Below, in pieces: positions 40,111 to 51,500 of a DNA stretch of 64,000 nt. A program made the position numbers and the translations under genes. This stretch comes from Tenacibaculum sp. M341. Lineage in GTDB: Bacteria; Bacteroidota; Bacteroidia; Flavobacteriales; Flavobacteriaceae. The first letter of the stretch is position 1; each line of letters starts with the position of its first letter. A model generated the notes under the pieces. The model made no database searches. It was given only the letters and a program-made list of their open reading frames with translations, and had not been told where the DNA came from. The stretch lies in NCBI RefSeq assembly GCF_004337695.1, contig NZ_SJXJ01000007.1:146054-210053 (forward strand), read 5' to 3'.

Positions 40111-41298
40111 ATGGCAAAAGCAACTTACGATCGTTCGAAGCCACACTTAAACGTAGGTACAATCGGTCACGTAGATCACGGTAAGACTACATTAACAGCT
40201 GCTATTACAAAAGTATTAGCTGACGCAGGATTTTCTGAGCAGAGAGATTTCGATCAAATCGATAACGCTCCTGAAGAAAAAGAAAGAGGTATTACAATTA
40301 ACTCTTCTCACGTTGAGTATGCTACAGCTAACCGTCACTACGCACACGTTGACTGTCCAGGTCACGCCGATTATGTAAAGAACATGGTAACTGGTGCTGC
40401 ACAAATGGATGGAGCTATCTTAGTAGTTGCTGCTACAGATGGTCCAATGCCTCAAACTCGTGAGCACATCTTATTAGGTCGTCAGGTAGGTATTCCACGT
40501 ATCGTTGTTTTCTTAAACAAAGTAGATATGGTTGATGATGAGGAGTTATTAGAGTTAGTAGAGATGGAAGTTAGAGAATTATTATCTTTCTACGATTATG
40601 ATGGAGATAATAGTCCTGTTGTTCAAGGATCTGCTTTAGGAGCTTTAAATGGTGAAGAGAAGTGGGTAAATACAGTTTTAGAGTTAATGGAAGCTGTTGA
40701 TACTTGGATCGAAGAGCCACCAAGAGATACTGAGAAGGATTTCTTAATGCCAATTGAAGATGTATTCTCTATTACTGGTCGTGGTACTGTTGCTACAGGT
40801 CGTATTGAAACTGGTATCATCAATTCAGGTGATCCTGTTGAGATTATCGGTATGGGAACTGAGAAGTTAACTTCTACAGTAACTGGTATCGAAATGTTCC
40901 GTCAAATCTTAGATAGAGGTGAGGCTGGAGATAACGCTGGTATCTTATTAAGAGGTATTAATAAAGAAGATATTAAAAGAGGTATGGTAATTTGTAAGCC
41001 AGGTTCTGTAACTCCTCACGCTAAGTTTAAAGCAGAGGTTTATATCTTAAAGAAAGAAGAAGGTGGACGTCACACTCCATTCCAAAATAACTACCGTCCT
41101 CAGTTCTATGTACGTACAACTGACGTAACTGGTAACATTGGTTTACCTGACGGAGTAGAGATGGTTATGCCTGGTGATAACTTAACAATCACTGTTGACT
41201 TAATCCAACCAATTGCATTAAACATTGGTTTACAGTTCGCAATCCGTGAAGGAGGTAGAACAGTAGGAGCTGGTCAGGTAACTGAAATATTAGACTAA
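40111..41298 (+). CDS. tuf: Elongation factor Tu
   Basis: The 395-residue GTPase begins [31 protein letters not shown] (written in parts: [13 protein letters not shown] is the P-loop) with effector [18 protein letters not shown] and NKVDMVDD, then the two beta-barrel domains ending VTEILD. It delivers aminoacyl-tRNA to the ribosome. It sits in the usual bacteroidete context after four tRNAs and before tRNA-Trp and secE. Its codon use is richer in C-ending codons than its neighbours, as expected for a highly expressed gene. It is probably cotranscribed with the preceding tRNAs. Confidence 0.98.
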   Translation: MAKATYDRSKPHLNVGTIGHVDHGKTTLTAAITKVLADAGFSEQRDFDQIDNAPEEKERGITINSSHVEYATANRHYAHVDCPGHADYVKNMVTGAAQMDGAILVVAATDGPMPQTREHILLGRQVGIPRIVVFLNKVDMVDDEELLELVEMEVRELLSFYDYDGDNSPVVQGSALGALNGEEKWVNTVLELMEAVDTWIEEPPRDTEKDFLMPIEDVFSITGRGTVATGRIETGIINSGDPVEIIGMGTEKLTSTVTGIEMFRQILDRGEAGDNAGILLRGINKEDIKRGMVICKPGSVTPHAKFKAEVYILKKEEGGRHTPFQNNYRPQFYVRTTDVTGNIGLPDGVEMVMPGDNLTITVDLIQPIALNIGLQFAIREGGRTVGAGQVTEILD

Positions 41299-41316
41299 TC
41301 TCTAATTACAATATAT

Positions 41317-41342
41317 AAGAGGTGTTCTTAGAATGCCTCTTT
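41317..41342 (+). other. Hairpin between tuf and tRNA-Trp
   Basis: AAGAGG and CCTCTT close a stem with an inner TTC/GAA pairing; no T run follows. It looks like an RNA-processing or partial-termination hairpin, not a full terminator. Confidence 0.5.
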
Positions 41343-41348
41343 AATTAA

Positions 41349-41421
41349 ACGGGTTTAGCTCAGTTGGTAGAGCACTGGTCTCCAAAACCAGGTGTCGGGA
41401 GTTCGAGCCTCTCAACCCGTG
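41349..41421 (+). tRNA. tRNA-Trp (anticodon CCA)
   Basis: Acceptor ACGGGTT/AACCCGT, anticodon arm CTGGT-CTCCAAA-ACCAG with anticodon CCA, T-arm GGAGTTCGAGCCTC-like. Lies between tuf and secE as in other Bacteroidota. Confidence 0.95.
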
Positions 41422-41437
41422 CTAATTTTCAATAGAA

Positions 41438-41629
41438 ATGAACAACTTTATACAATATATCAAGGATTCTTTCGAGGAATTAAATACTAATATGACTTGG
41501 ATTTCTAAAGAAGAAGCTCAAAAGTCTACGGTAGTAGTAGCTGTTTTTACAATTGTATTTGCTTTAGCAGTTGCTTTAATAGATAAAGTTTTTCAGACAG
41601 GATTAGATAACTTTTTTAAATTATTTTAA
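41438..41629 (+). CDS. secE: Preprotein translocase subunit SecE
   Basis: The 63-residue protein has the short bacteroidete SecE form: an amphipathic N-terminal helix (YIKDSFEELNTNMTWISKEEA) and one membrane helix (VVVAVFTIVFALAVALIDKVF). It stabilises SecY in the inner-membrane translocon. It ends two bases before nusG, and the position between tRNA-Trp and nusG is canonical. Confidence 0.96.
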   Translation: MNNFIQYIKDSFEELNTNMTWISKEEAQKSTVVVAVFTIVFALAVALIDKVFQTGLDNFFKLF

Positions 41630-41631
41630 AG

Positions 41632-42180
41632 ATGGCTGATTCAGTGATGAAATGGTATGTTGTGAGAGCAATTGGTGGTCAGGAGAATAAAGTGAAAACT
41701 TACATTGAAACTGAGATAGCTAGACATGGATTATCGGATTACGTTAATCAAGTTATAGTCCCTACTGAAAAAGTTGTTCAAATACGTAACGGAAAGAAAA
41801 TTAACAGAGAAAGAGTATACTTCCCTGGTTACGTAATGGTCGAAGCAAACTTAGCGGGTGAGGTTCCTCACGTAATTAAATCTGTTACTGGTGTAATAGG
41901 TTTTTTAGGTGAAACAAAAGGAGGTGATCCAGTACCAATGAGAAAATCTGAAGTTAACAGAATGTTAGGTAAAGTTGATGAACTTACCGTTAATGAAGAG
42001 AATGTAGCTATTCCATATGTAGTAGGAGAGACTGTGAAAGTAGTAGATGGTCCTTTTAATGGTTTTGATGGATTAGTTGAGAAGGTTAATGAAGAAAAAC
42101 GTAAGCTTGAAGTAATGGTTAAGATTTTCGGTAGAAAAACTCCATTAGAATTAAGCTACATGCAAGTAGAGAAAATATAA
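41632..42180 (+). CDS. nusG: Transcription termination/antitermination protein NusG
   Basis: The 182-residue protein has the NGN domain (WYVVRAIGGQENKVKTYIETEI, then PTEKVVQIRNGKKINRERVYFPGY) and a C-terminal KOW domain (VGETVKVVDGPFNGFDGLVEKVNEEKRKLEV in outline). It binds the RNA polymerase clamp and couples transcription to translation or to Rho. Length and order (secE-nusG-rplK) are standard. An alternative ATG six codons in is less likely. Confidence 0.97.
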   Translation: MADSVMKWYVVRAIGGQENKVKTYIETEIARHGLSDYVNQVIVPTEKVVQIRNGKKINRERVYFPGYVMVEANLAGEVPHVIKSVTGVIGFLGETKGGDPVPMRKSEVNRMLGKVDELTVNEENVAIPYVVGETVKVVDGPFNGFDGLVEKVNEEKRKLEVMVKIFGRKTPLELSYMQVEKI

Positions 42181-42199
42181 CAGTTACATATATATTTTA

Positions 42200-42226
42200 A
42201 GTGTATTTTGCTTCCGAAAATACACT
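42200..42226 (+). promoter_or_regulatory. Hairpin in the rplK leader
   Basis: AGTGTATTTT, loop of seven, AAAATACACT, ending 16 bases before the rplK start. It may be a processing or translational control element for the L11-L1 operon, whose leader is where L1 binds in other bacteria; the L1-site resemblance is not established. Confidence 0.45.
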
Positions 42227-42242
42227 ATCCAAATCTTAAACA

Positions 42243-42680
42243 ATGGCAAAAGAAGTAAGTAAATTAGTAAAACTACAAGTTAGGGGAGGTGCTGCGAATC
42301 CGTCGCCACCAGTTGGACCCGCTTTAGGTGCTGCCGGAGTTAACATCATGGAATTCTGTAAACAGTTTAACGCTCGTACACAGGATAAACAAGGTAAAGT
42401 ATTACCAGTAGTGATTACAGTATATACTGATAAATCATTCGAATTTGTTGTTAAAACTCCACCAGCTGCAGTACAATTATTAGAAGCGGCCAAAATTAAG
42501 AAAGGTTCAGGAGAGCCGAATAGAAAGAAAGTAGCAAGTGTTACTTGGGATCAAATCAGATCAATTGCAGAAGATAAAATGGTTGACATGAATGCTTTTA
42601 AAGTTGAATCAGCAATGAGAATGATCGCGGGAACTGCTCGTTCTATGGGATTAACTGTAACAGGTGATGCACCTGCTTAA
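42243..42680 (+). CDS. rplK: 50S ribosomal protein uL11
   Basis: The 145-residue protein has the N-terminal [21 protein letters not shown] signature (proline-rich switch) and C-terminal rRNA-binding domain ([21 protein letters not shown]). It forms the base of the ribosomal stalk at the GTPase centre. Standard length and place between nusG and rplA. Confidence 0.98.
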   Translation: MAKEVSKLVKLQVRGGAANPSPPVGPALGAAGVNIMEFCKQFNARTQDKQGKVLPVVITVYTDKSFEFVVKTPPAAVQLLEAAKIKKGSGEPNRKKVASVTWDQIRSIAEDKMVDMNAFKVESAMRMIAGTARSMGLTVTGDAPA

Positions 42681-42697
42681 ACTAAAAGAGATTTAAA

Positions 42698-43390
42698 ATG
42701 GCAAGATTAACAAGAAAGCAAAAAGAAGCTCGCGCTAAGATTGACACCTCTAAAGTTTATGACTTAAAGGATGCATCAGCATTAGTAAAAGAGATCACAA
42801 ACGTTAAGTTTGATGCGTCTATAGATTTAGCTGTACGTTTAGGAGTAGATCCTCGTAAGGCAAATCAAATGGTTCGTGGTGTTGTAACATTACCTCACGG
42901 AACAGGTAAAGATGTAAAAGTATTAGCATTAGTTACTCCAGATAAAGAAGCTGAAGCAAAAGAAGCTGGAGCTGATTACGTAGGTTTAGATGAATACTTA
43001 CAGAAAATCAAAGGAGGATGGACTGATGTTGACGTTATTATAACAATGCCTAGTGTAATGGGTAAATTAGGTCCATTAGGACGTGTATTAGGTCCTAGAG
43101 GTTTAATGCCAAACCCAAAGACAGGTACTGTAACTATGGATGTTGCAAAAGCAGTAAAAGAGGTGAAGGCTGGTAAAATCGACTTTAAAGTTGATAAAAC
43201 TGGAATCGTTCATGCTGCTGTAGGTAAAGTATCTTTTGATGCTGATAAGATCTACGAAAATGCAAACGAATTAGTTCAAACACTTATTAAATTAAAGCCA
43301 ACGGCTGCTAAAGGAACTTACATTAAGAGTATTTTCATCTCTTCTACAATGAGTCCTAGTGTGCCAGTAGATGTAAAATCTGTATCATAG
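42698..43390 (+). CDS. rplA: 50S ribosomal protein uL1
   Basis: The 230-residue protein contains [38 protein letters not shown] (the uL1 signature) and the usual ending with [15 protein letters not shown]. It forms the L1 stalk, helps release deacylated tRNA and commonly represses its own operon. It follows rplK by 17 bases. Confidence 0.98.
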   Translation: MARLTRKQKEARAKIDTSKVYDLKDASALVKEITNVKFDASIDLAVRLGVDPRKANQMVRGVVTLPHGTGKDVKVLALVTPDKEAEAKEAGADYVGLDEYLQKIKGGWTDVDVIITMPSVMGKLGPLGRVLGPRGLMPNPKTGTVTMDVAKAVKEVKAGKIDFKVDKTGIVHAAVGKVSFDADKIYENANELVQTLIKLKPTAAKGTYIKSIFISSTMSPSVPVDVKSVS

Positions 43391-43410
43391 GCAGTTAAAA
43401 TGTATCAATT

Positions 43411-43926
43411 ATGACTAGAGAGGAAAAATCACAAGTAATACAAGATTTAACAGCACAATTAGCAGATACAAATACGATTTATCTAGCAGATATTTCTGGA
43501 TTAGATGCTATCACTACATCTAACTTACGTAGAGCTTGTTTTAAAGCTGACGTACAATTGGCTGTTGTAAAAAACACATTGCTTGAAAAAGCAATGGAGG
43601 CTTCCGATAAAGATTTTGGTGAATTACCAGAAGTTTTAAAAGGAAACACTTCTTTAATGATTGCAGAAGCTGCAAATGCTCCAGCAAAAGTAATTAAAGA
43701 ATTTAGAAAAAAATCTGATAAACCTTTATTAAAAGGGGCTTATGTAGAAGAAGCAGTTTATGTTGGAGATGACCAATTAGATGCTTTAGTTAACATCAAG
43801 TCTCGTGAGGAACTTATTGGAGATATCATTGGATTATTACAATCGCCTGCTAAGAACGTTGTTTCAGCATTACAATCAGGTGGTAGTAAACTATCAGGTA
43901 TCTTAAAAACATTATCAGAAAAATAA
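43411..43926 (+). CDS. rplJ: 50S ribosomal protein uL10
   Basis: The 171-residue protein begins MTREEKSQVIQDLTAQLADT and contains LRRACFKADVQLAVVKNTLL, the uL10 rRNA-binding domain. Its C-terminal helix (around 135-171) anchors the L12 dimers. Length fits the family; 20 bases after rplA. Confidence 0.97.
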   Translation: MTREEKSQVIQDLTAQLADTNTIYLADISGLDAITTSNLRRACFKADVQLAVVKNTLLEKAMEASDKDFGELPEVLKGNTSLMIAEAANAPAKVIKEFRKKSDKPLLKGAYVEEAVYVGDDQLDALVNIKSREELIGDIIGLLQSPAKNVVSALQSGGSKLSGILKTLSEK

Positions 43927-43973
43927 ATTTAGCGCACTAATAACTATACAATAAAAAATTAAAAACAATTAAA

Positions 43974-44348
43974 ATGGCAGATTTAAAAGATTTCGCAGAA
44001 CAATTAGTTAACTTAACAGTAAAAGAAGTTAATGAATTAGCAGATATTTTAAAAGAAGATTACGGTATTGAGCCTGCAGCAGCAGCTGTAGCAGTAGCTG
44101 GACCAGCAGGTGGTGGTGCAGATGCAGCAGATGAAAAAACTGAGTTTGATGTAATCTTAAAAGCAGCAGGAGGTTCTAAATTAGCAGTAGTAAAATTAGT
44201 TAAGGAATTAACTGGTTTAGGATTAAAAGAAGCTAAAGGAATCGTTGATAGCGCTCCAGCACCAGTAAAAGAAGGTGTTTCTAAAGATGAGGCTGAAGGT
44301 CTTAAGAAGTCTTTAGAAGAAGCAGGAGCTGAGGTTGAGTTAAAGTAA
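43974..44348 (+). CDS. rplL: 50S ribosomal protein bL12 (L7/L12)
   Basis: The 124-residue acidic protein has the dimerising N-terminal helix, an Ala/Gly-rich hinge ([16 protein letters not shown]) and the C-terminal factor-binding domain ([20 protein letters not shown], then [16 protein letters not shown]). It recruits translation GTPases. It starts 47 bases after rplJ and is followed by a structured spacer before rpoB. Confidence 0.98.
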   Translation: MADLKDFAEQLVNLTVKEVNELADILKEDYGIEPAAAAVAVAGPAGGGADAADEKTEFDVILKAAGGSKLAVVKLVKELTGLGLKEAKGIVDSAPAPVKEGVSKDEAEGLKKSLEEAGAEVELK

Positions 44349-44587
44349 TATAACTCCCCACATTTACAGTGGGATAACAAAATATAGGTTTAGGCGCTAG
44401 AACTTTTTGTTCTGGCCCTAAACCATTTTGTGTATATATTTGTTATTTTTGCAGAAATAAACACAAAAAAAGTTTAGAATTGCTTTTAAATTAGTTACAC
44501 ATATATTAACTAATTTATGTAGTAAAAATTGCAAAGAAAACTGGTTAAGTTTTTTAAAAATATTTTTAATTAAAAATAGATACTCTT
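44349..44587 (+). promoter_or_regulatory. Structured rplL-rpoB spacer with hairpins and an internal promoter
   Basis: A first hairpin has CCCAC (44357-44361) and GTGGG (44369-44373). A larger one spans 44387-44424: GGTTTAGG and CCTAAACC form the outer stem, AGAAC and GTTCT the inner one, around a T5 loop. It is followed by ATTTTG, a possible attenuator. Two -7-like boxes follow, TATATTTG (44435-44442) and TATTTTTG with GCAG (44444-44451), which would start a separate rpoBC transcript with a leader of about 130 bases. Confidence 0.6.
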
Positions 44588-47500
44588 TTGGCAACGACAA
44601 AAACTACTGAAAGAATCAACTTCGCAACATCTCAGATTGGTACAGATTATCCAGATTTTTTGGATATTCAAGTTAAATCTTTTCAAGATTTTTTCCAATT
44701 ACAGACTAAAGCTGATGAGCGAGGTGAAGAAGGTTTATATAAGACCTTCATGGATAACTTCCCAATTACTGATACAAGAAATCAATTTGTTTTAGAATTC
44801 TTAGATTATTTTGTTGATCCACCTAGGTATAGCATTCAAGAATGTATCGAGCGTGGTTTAACTCATAGTGTCCCTCTTAAGGCTAGATTAAAATTGTATT
44901 GTACAGATCCTGAACATGAAGATTTCGAAACCATTGTTCAAGATGTGTATTTAGGAACAATACCTTATATGACGGGCTCAGGTACATTTATTATTAATGG
45001 AGCAGAGAGAGTAGTTGTATCTCAGTTACACAGATCACCAGGGGTTTTCTTCGGTCAGTCTTTTCATGCCAATGGTACTAAATTATATTCAGCAAGAGTA
45101 ATTCCTTTTAAAGGATCTTGGATTGAATTTGCTACTGATATTAATCAGGTAATGTATGCATATATCGATAGAAAGAAAAAGTTACCAGTAACTACTCTTT
45201 TTAGAGCTATAGGATATGAAAGAGATAAAGATATTCTTGAAATTTTTGATTTAGCTGAAGAAATTAAAGTTTCTAAAGCTGGATTAAAGAAAGTTTTAGG
45301 AAGAAAATTAGCTGCTAGGGTATTAAAAACTTGGCATGAAGATTTCGTAGATGAAGATACAGGTGAAGTTGTATCTATTGAACGAAACGAAATTATTTTT
45401 GATCGTGATACTATTTTAGATAAAGAACATGTAGATGAAATTATAGAGTCAGGAGCAAAAACTATTTTATTACATAAAGAAGATAATTTCTCTGGAGATT
45501 ATGCAATTATTCATAATACTTTACAGAAAGATCCTACTAACTCAGAAAAAGAAGCAGTAGAGCATATTTATCGTCAATTACGTAATGCAGAACCGCCAGA
45601 TGAGGAAACTGCAAGAGGTATTATAGATAAATTATTTTTCTCAGAACAAAGATATAATTTAGGAGAAGTTGGTCGTTTTAGAATGAACACTAAACTTCAA
45701 TTAAATGAAGCTATAGATCAGAAGGTATTAACTAAAAATGATATCATTACAATTGTAAAATATCTTATTGAGTTAATTAATTCTAAGGCAGAAGTAGATG
45801 ATATTGATCACTTATCTAACCGTCGTGTACGTACAGTAGGTGAGCAGTTAGCAGGTCAGTTTGGAGTAGGTTTAGCACGTATGGCTAGAACTATCCGTGA
45901 AAGAATGAATGTAAGAGATAATGAAGTTTTTACACCGATTGACTTAATTAATGCTAAAACATTATCTTCTGTAATTAATTCGTTCTTTGGAACAAATCAG
46001 TTATCTCAATTTATGGATCAAACAAATCCATTAGCAGAGATTACTCATAAGCGTCGTTTATCAGCTTTAGGACCTGGAGGTTTATCGAGAGAAAGAGCAG
46101 GTTTTGAGGTTCGTGATGTTCACTATACTCACTACGGTCGTTTATGTCCAATTGAAACACCAGAAGGACCGAATATTGGTCTGATTTCATCTTTAGCAGT
46201 TTATGCTAAAGTAAACAATATGGGGTTCATTGAAACACCATATAAGAAAGTTGATTCAGGAAAAGTTTCTTCGGATACGCCAATATATTTAAGTGCAGAA
46301 GAAGAAGAAGGAATGAAATTTGCGCAGTCAAATATTCCTGTTAAAGAAGATGGAGAAATTGATAGAGATAAAGTAATTGCAAGGGAAGAAGGAGATTTCC
46401 CTGTTGTTACTCCAGATGTAGTCAACTATATGGATGTTGCTCCAAACCAAATAGCATCTATTTCAGCTTCTTTAATTCCATTCTTAGAGCATGATGATGC
46501 CAACCGTGCATTAATGGGATCTAACATGATGCGTCAGGCAGTACCATTATTAAGACCTGAAGCACCAATTGTAGGTACAGGATTAGAGCGTAGAGTAGCA
46601 AAAGATTCTCGTATTTTGATCAATGCAGAAGGAGATGGAGTTGTAGAATATGTTGATGCAAACAAGATTACAATTAAGTATGATAGAACAGATGAGGAGC
46701 GTTTAGTTAGCTTTGATCCAGATGAAAAATCATATAACTTAATTAAGTTCAGAAAAACAAATCAAGGAACTAATATTAACTTAAAGCCTATTGTAAGAAA
46801 AGGTGATAGAGTTGAAAAGGGACAAGTTCTTTGTGATGGTTATGCTACAGAATTAGGTGAGTTAGCTCTTGGTAGAAATATGAAGGTTGCTTTCATGCCT
46901 TGGAAAGGGTATAACTTTGAGGATGCAATCGTAATTTCTGAAAGAGTTGTAAAAGAAGATATCTTTACATCTGTTCACATTGATGAGTATTCTTTAGATG
47001 TTCGTGATACTAAATTAGGAGCAGAAGAATTAACCAATGATATTCCAAACGTATCAGAAGAGGCTACAAAAGACCTTGATGAGAATGGAATGATTCGTAT
47101 TGGTGCAGAAGTAAAGCCAGGAGATATTTTAATTGGTAAGATTACTCCTAAAGGAGAAAGTGATCCTACACCAGAAGAAAAATTATTAAGAGCAATCTTT
47201 GGGGATAAAGCAGGTGATGTAAAAGATGCATCATTAAAAGCTTCACCATCTCTTAAAGGTGTTGTAATTGATAAAAAATTATTTAAGAGAGCTGTTAAAG
47301 ATAAAAATAAGAGAGCAAGAGATAAAGAAGCGGTAGCTACTTTAGAAGCTTCTTTCGTTTCTAAATTTGATGGCTTAAAAGATCGTTTAATAGACAAGTT
47401 ATTCGGTTTAATCAGTGGTAAAACTTCTCAAGGTATTTTTAACGATCTTGGAGAGGAAGTATTGCCAAAAGGAAAAAAATTCACTCAAAAAATGTTAAAC

Positions 47501-48397
47501 TCAGTAGATGATTTTACACATTTAAGTGGAACTTGGACTACTGATAAAGACTTAAACAAGTTAGTTGTAGAATTAATTCACAACTATAAAATTAAAGTTA
47601 ACGATTTACAAGGAGTTTTACGTCGTAAGAAGTTTACAATTTCTGTAGGGGATGAATTACCAGCTGGAATTTTAAAGTTAGCTAAGATTTATATCGCTAA
47701 GAAGCGTAAGTTAAAGGTAGGTGATAAGATGGCAGGACGTCACGGTAACAAAGGTATTGTTGCAAGAATCGTTCGTCAAGAAGATATGCCTTTCTTAGAA
47801 GACGGAACACCTGTTGATATTGTATTGAATCCATTAGGGGTACCATCGCGTATGAATATTGGTCAGATTTATGAAACTGTATTAGGTTGGGCTGGTCAAA
47901 AGTTAACTCAAAAGTATGCAACGCCTATTTTTGATGGGGCTTCTTTAAATGAAATTAACGCATTAACAGACGAAGCTGGAATTCCAAGATTCGGTCATAC
48001 TTACTTATATGATGGAGGAACAGGAGATCGTTTTGATCAACCAGCAACAGTAGGTGTTATTTATATGATTAAGTTAGGACACATGATCGAAGATAAGATG
48101 CATGCTCGTTCTATTGGACCTTACTCATTAATTACACAACAGCCATTAGGAGGTAAAGCTCAGTTTGGAGGTCAGCGTTTTGGAGAAATGGAAGTTTGGG
48201 CTTTAGAGGCTTATGGAGCATCTAGTATTTTACGTGAAATCTTAACGGTAAAATCAGATGACGTATTAGGTAGAGCTAAAGCTTATGAAAGCATTGTAAA
48301 AGGAGAGCCAATGCCAGAACCTGGATTACCAGAATCATTTAACGTATTAATGCACGAACTTAAAGGTTTAGGATTAGACGTTAAATTAGAAGAATAA
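44588..48397 (+). CDS. rpoB: RNA polymerase beta subunit (TTG start)
   Basis: The 1269-residue protein has all RpoB regions, including the rifampicin region [23 protein letters not shown], where the usual Asp, His and Ser are wild-type (sensitive-type residues). It has the [11 protein letters not shown] and [21 protein letters not shown] blocks. The frame opens with TTG at 44588 giving (M)[17 protein letters not shown], which aligns with flavobacterial RpoB starts. The next ATG is far inside the conserved region, so a TTG start for this essential gene is well supported. Works with RpoC in transcription. Confidence 0.97.
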   Translation: MATTKTTERINFATSQIGTDYPDFLDIQVKSFQDFFQLQTKADERGEEGLYKTFMDNFPITDTRNQFVLEFLDYFVDPPRYSIQECIERGLTHSVPLKARLKLYCTDPEHEDFETIVQDVYLGTIPYMTGSGTFIINGAERVVVSQLHRSPGVFFGQSFHANGTKLYSARVIPFKGSWIEFATDINQVMYAYIDRKKKLPVTTLFRAIGYERDKDILEIFDLAEEIKVSKAGLKKVLGRKLAARVLKTWHEDFVDEDTGEVVSIERNEIIFDRDTILDKEHVDEIIESGAKTILLHKEDNFSGDYAIIHNTLQKDPTNSEKEAVEHIYRQLRNAEPPDEETARGIIDKLFFSEQRYNLGEVGRFRMNTKLQLNEAIDQKVLTKNDIITIVKYLIELINSKAEVDDIDHLSNRRVRTVGEQLAGQFGVGLARMARTIRERMNVRDNEVFTPIDLINAKTLSSVINSFFGTNQLSQFMDQTNPLAEITHKRRLSALGPGGLSRERAGFEVRDVHYTHYGRLCPIETPEGPNIGLISSLAVYAKVNNMGFIETPYKKVDSGKVSSDTPIYLSAEEEEGMKFAQSNIPVKEDGEIDRDKVIAREEGDFPVVTPDVVNYMDVAPNQIASISASLIPFLEHDDANRALMGSNMMRQAVPLLRPEAPIVGTGLERRVAKDSRILINAEGDGVVEYVDANKITIKYDRTDEERLVSFDPDEKSYNLIKFRKTNQGTNINLKPIVRKGDRVEKGQVLCDGYATELGELALGRNMKVAFMPWKGYNFEDAIVISERVVKEDIFTSVHIDEYSLDVRDTKLGAEELTNDIPNVSEEATKDLDENGMIRIGAEVKPGDILIGKITPKGESDPTPEEKLLRAIFGDKAGDVKDASLKASPSLKGVVIDKKLFKRAVKDKNKRARDKEAVATLEASFVSKFDGLKDRLIDKLFGLISGKTSQGIFNDLGEEVLPKGKKFTQKMLNSVDDFTHLSGTWTTDKDLNKLVVELIHNYKIKVNDLQGVLRRKKFTISVGDELPAGILKLAKIYIAKKRKLKVGDKMAGRHGNKGIVARIVRQEDMPFLEDGTPVDIVLNPLGVPSRMNIGQIYETVLGWAGQKLTQKYATPIFDGASLNEINALTDEAGIPRFGHTYLYDGGTGDRFDQPATVGVIYMIKLGHMIEDKMHARSIGPYSLITQQPLGGKAQFGGQRFGEMEVWALEAYGASSILREILTVKSDDVLGRAKAYESIVKGEPMPEPGLPESFNVLMHELKGLGLDVKLEE

Positions 48398-48404
48398 AAA
48401 AGAC

Positions 48405-48438
48405 AATCAAGGTTATTTCGAAAGGAATAATCTTGATT
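48405..48438 (+). other. Hairpin between rpoB and rpoC
   Basis: AATCAAG..TTATT pairs with AATAA..CTTGATT around a short loop and has no T run after it. A processing or translation-tuning element is more likely than a terminator. Confidence 0.5.
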
Positions 48439-48537
48439 TCAGTGTTTATAAATTTTATATCAACAGCAGTCAGCTATCAACTTTAAGCTAACTAAAGTTA
48501 TAGCAAAAGCTCAAAGCATTTTGCAAAGCAAAATATT

Positions 48538-51500
48538 ATGGCAAGAAAGAACGAAAAATACACTGTTAAAAAATTTAACAAAATTTCAATTGGTTTAGCT
48601 TCACCTGAATCTATTTTAGAGGCATCTAAAGGAGAAGTTTTAAAGCCAGAAACAATTAATTACCGTACACACAAGCCAGAGAGAGATGGTTTATTTTGTG
48701 AGCGTATATTCGGTCCTGTAAAAGATTATGAATGTGCGTGTGGTAAATATAAAAGAATTCGTTACAAGGGAATCGTTTGTGATCGTTGTGGAGTTGAAGT
48801 AACGGAAAAGAAAGTACGTAGAGATAGAGTAGGTCATATTAATTTAGTTGTTCCTGTAGCACATATTTGGTATTTCAGATCGTTACCAAATAAAATGGGA
48901 TATTTATTAGGTTTACCTTCTAAGAAATTAGATATGATCATTTACTATGAGCGTTATGTAGTAATTCAGCCTGGTAATGCAACAAATAGTGAAGGAGAAC
49001 CATTACAAAAATTAGACTTCTTAACAGAGGAAGAGTATTTAGATATTATAGATGAACTTCCTCAAGATAATCAATACTTAGAAGATAGCGATCCAAATAA
49101 GTTTATCGCTAAAATGGGAGCAGAGTGTTTAATTGATTTATTAGCTCGTATCGATTTAGATGAGTTATCTTACCAATTAAGACACAAAGCAAATACTGAA
49201 ACTTCTAAGCAACGTAAGAATGAGGCTTTAAAAAGATTAAATGTTGTTGAAGCATTTAGAGAGTCTCAGAAAAATAGAGAAAATAAACCAGAGTGGATGA
49301 TAATGAAAGTAGTTCCGGTTATTCCACCAGAATTACGTCCATTAGTTCCATTAGATGGAGGTCGTTTTGCTACTTCAGATTTAAATGATCTTTATCGTCG
49401 TGTAATTATCCGTAACAATCGTTTAAAGAGATTAATGGAGATTAAAGCTCCTGAAGTAATCTTAAGAAACGAAAAACGTATGTTACAAGAATCTGTAGAT
49501 TCATTATTTGATAATACACGTAAATCTTCAGCAGTAAAAACAGAATCTAACAGACCATTAAAATCATTATCTGATAGTTTAAAAGGTAAACAAGGGCGTT
49601 TCCGTCAAAACTTATTAGGTAAGCGTGTTGATTATTCTGCTCGTTCTGTAATTGTTGTAGGTCCAGAATTAAAATTATACGAATGTGGATTGCCTAAAGA
49701 TATGGCAGCTGAACTTTACAAGCCTTTTGTAATTCGTAAGTTAATCGAAAGAGGTATTGTAAAAACGGTTAAATCTGCAAAGAAAATTATAGATAGAAAA
49801 GAACCTGTAGTTTGGGATATTTTAGAAAATGTAATTAAAGGTCATCCAGTTTTATTAAACCGTGCTCCTACATTACACCGTTTAGGTATTCAAGCATTCC
49901 AACCTAAATTAATAGAAGGTAAAGCTATTCGTTTACACCCATTAGTATGTACGGCATTTAACGCCGATTTTGATGGGGATCAAATGGCGGTTCACTTACC
50001 TTTAGGTCCTGAAGCTATTTTAGAGGCTCAGTTATTAATGTTAGCTTCTCATAATATCTTAAACCCTGCAAATGGTGCACCAATTACGGTACCATCTCAG
50101 GATATGGTATTAGGGTTATATTATATGACTAAAGAGCGTAAATCTACACCAGAGTTAAAGATTCAAGGTGAAGGATTAACATTCTACTCTCCAGAAGAAG
50201 TAACAATCGCTTTTAACGAAAAGAAAGTAGACTTAAATGCTGGAATTCGAGTTCGTACTAAAGATGTCGAAGATGGTAAAGTAGTAACAAAACTTATTAC
50301 AACTACTGTTGGTAGAGTATTATTTAACGAAGTTGTACCAGAAGCAGCAGGTTATATTAATGAAGTTTTAACTAAGAAATCTTTAAGAGGAATTATTGGT
50401 GGTATCTTAAAAGTAACTGATATTCCTTCGGTAGGTAAATTCTTAGATGAAATAAAGAATATGGGATATATGTTTGCATTCCAAGGAGGATTATCATTCT
50501 CTTTAGGAGATATCATTATTCCAGAGGAAAAGCATACAATGATTGCTGAAGCTAATAAAGAAGTGGATGGAATTATCATGAACTATAACATGGGTATGTT
50601 AACTCAAAAGGAACGTTATAATCAGGTAATTGATGTTTGGGGTTCTACAAACAACCGATTAACAGAATTATCGATGAAACGTTTACGTGAAGATCAGCAA
50701 GGATTTAACTCGGTATTTATGATGTTAGATTCTGGAGCGCGTGGATCTAAAGAGCAGATTCGTCAGTTAACTGGTATGCGTGGATTAATGGCTAAGCCTA
50801 AGAAATCTACAGCAGGTGGTGGAGAAATTATTGAAAACCCGATTTTATCTAACTTTAAAGAAGGTCTTTCAATTTTAGAATACTTTATCTCTACTCACGG
50901 TGCTCGTAAAGGTCTTGCCGATACAGCATTAAAAACTGCCGATGCAGGATATTTAACACGTCGTTTAGTAGATGTATCTCAAGATGTAATTGTAAATGAG
51001 GTAGATTGTGGTACATTACGTGGTTTAGAAATAACTCCTTTAAAGAAGAATGACGAGATTGTTGAGTCTTTAGCTGACAGAATTGAAGGTAGAGTTTCTT
51101 TACATGATGTATATGCTCCTAACTCTGAAGACATTTTATTGAATGCAGGACAATTAATTACTGAAAGTCTAGCTAAAACTGTTGAAAAAGCAGGTATTGA
51201 TAGAGTAGAAGTTCGTTCTCCATTAACATGTGAATCTAAGAGAGGAATTTGTGCTCAGTGTTATGGTAAGAGTTTATCTACTGCTAAGAAGGTTCAAAAA
51301 GGTGAAGCTGTTGGTGTAATTGCAGCACAGTCTATTGGAGAGCCTGGTACACAGTTAACATTACGTACATTCCACGTTGGAGGGGTAGCAAATACTTCTT
51401 CTTCAGATAATAAATTATTATCTAAGTTTGAAGGTAATGTAAAGATTGAAGATTTACGTACAGTTGAAGGTAAAGACACTAACGGAGAAGTTGTTGATAT

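Noticed and set aside
42200-42226. Calling the rplK leader hairpin an L1-binding autoregulatory site.
   Set aside because: The stem lacks the specific asymmetrical loop of known L1 sites that I could verify, so it is listed only as a hairpin.
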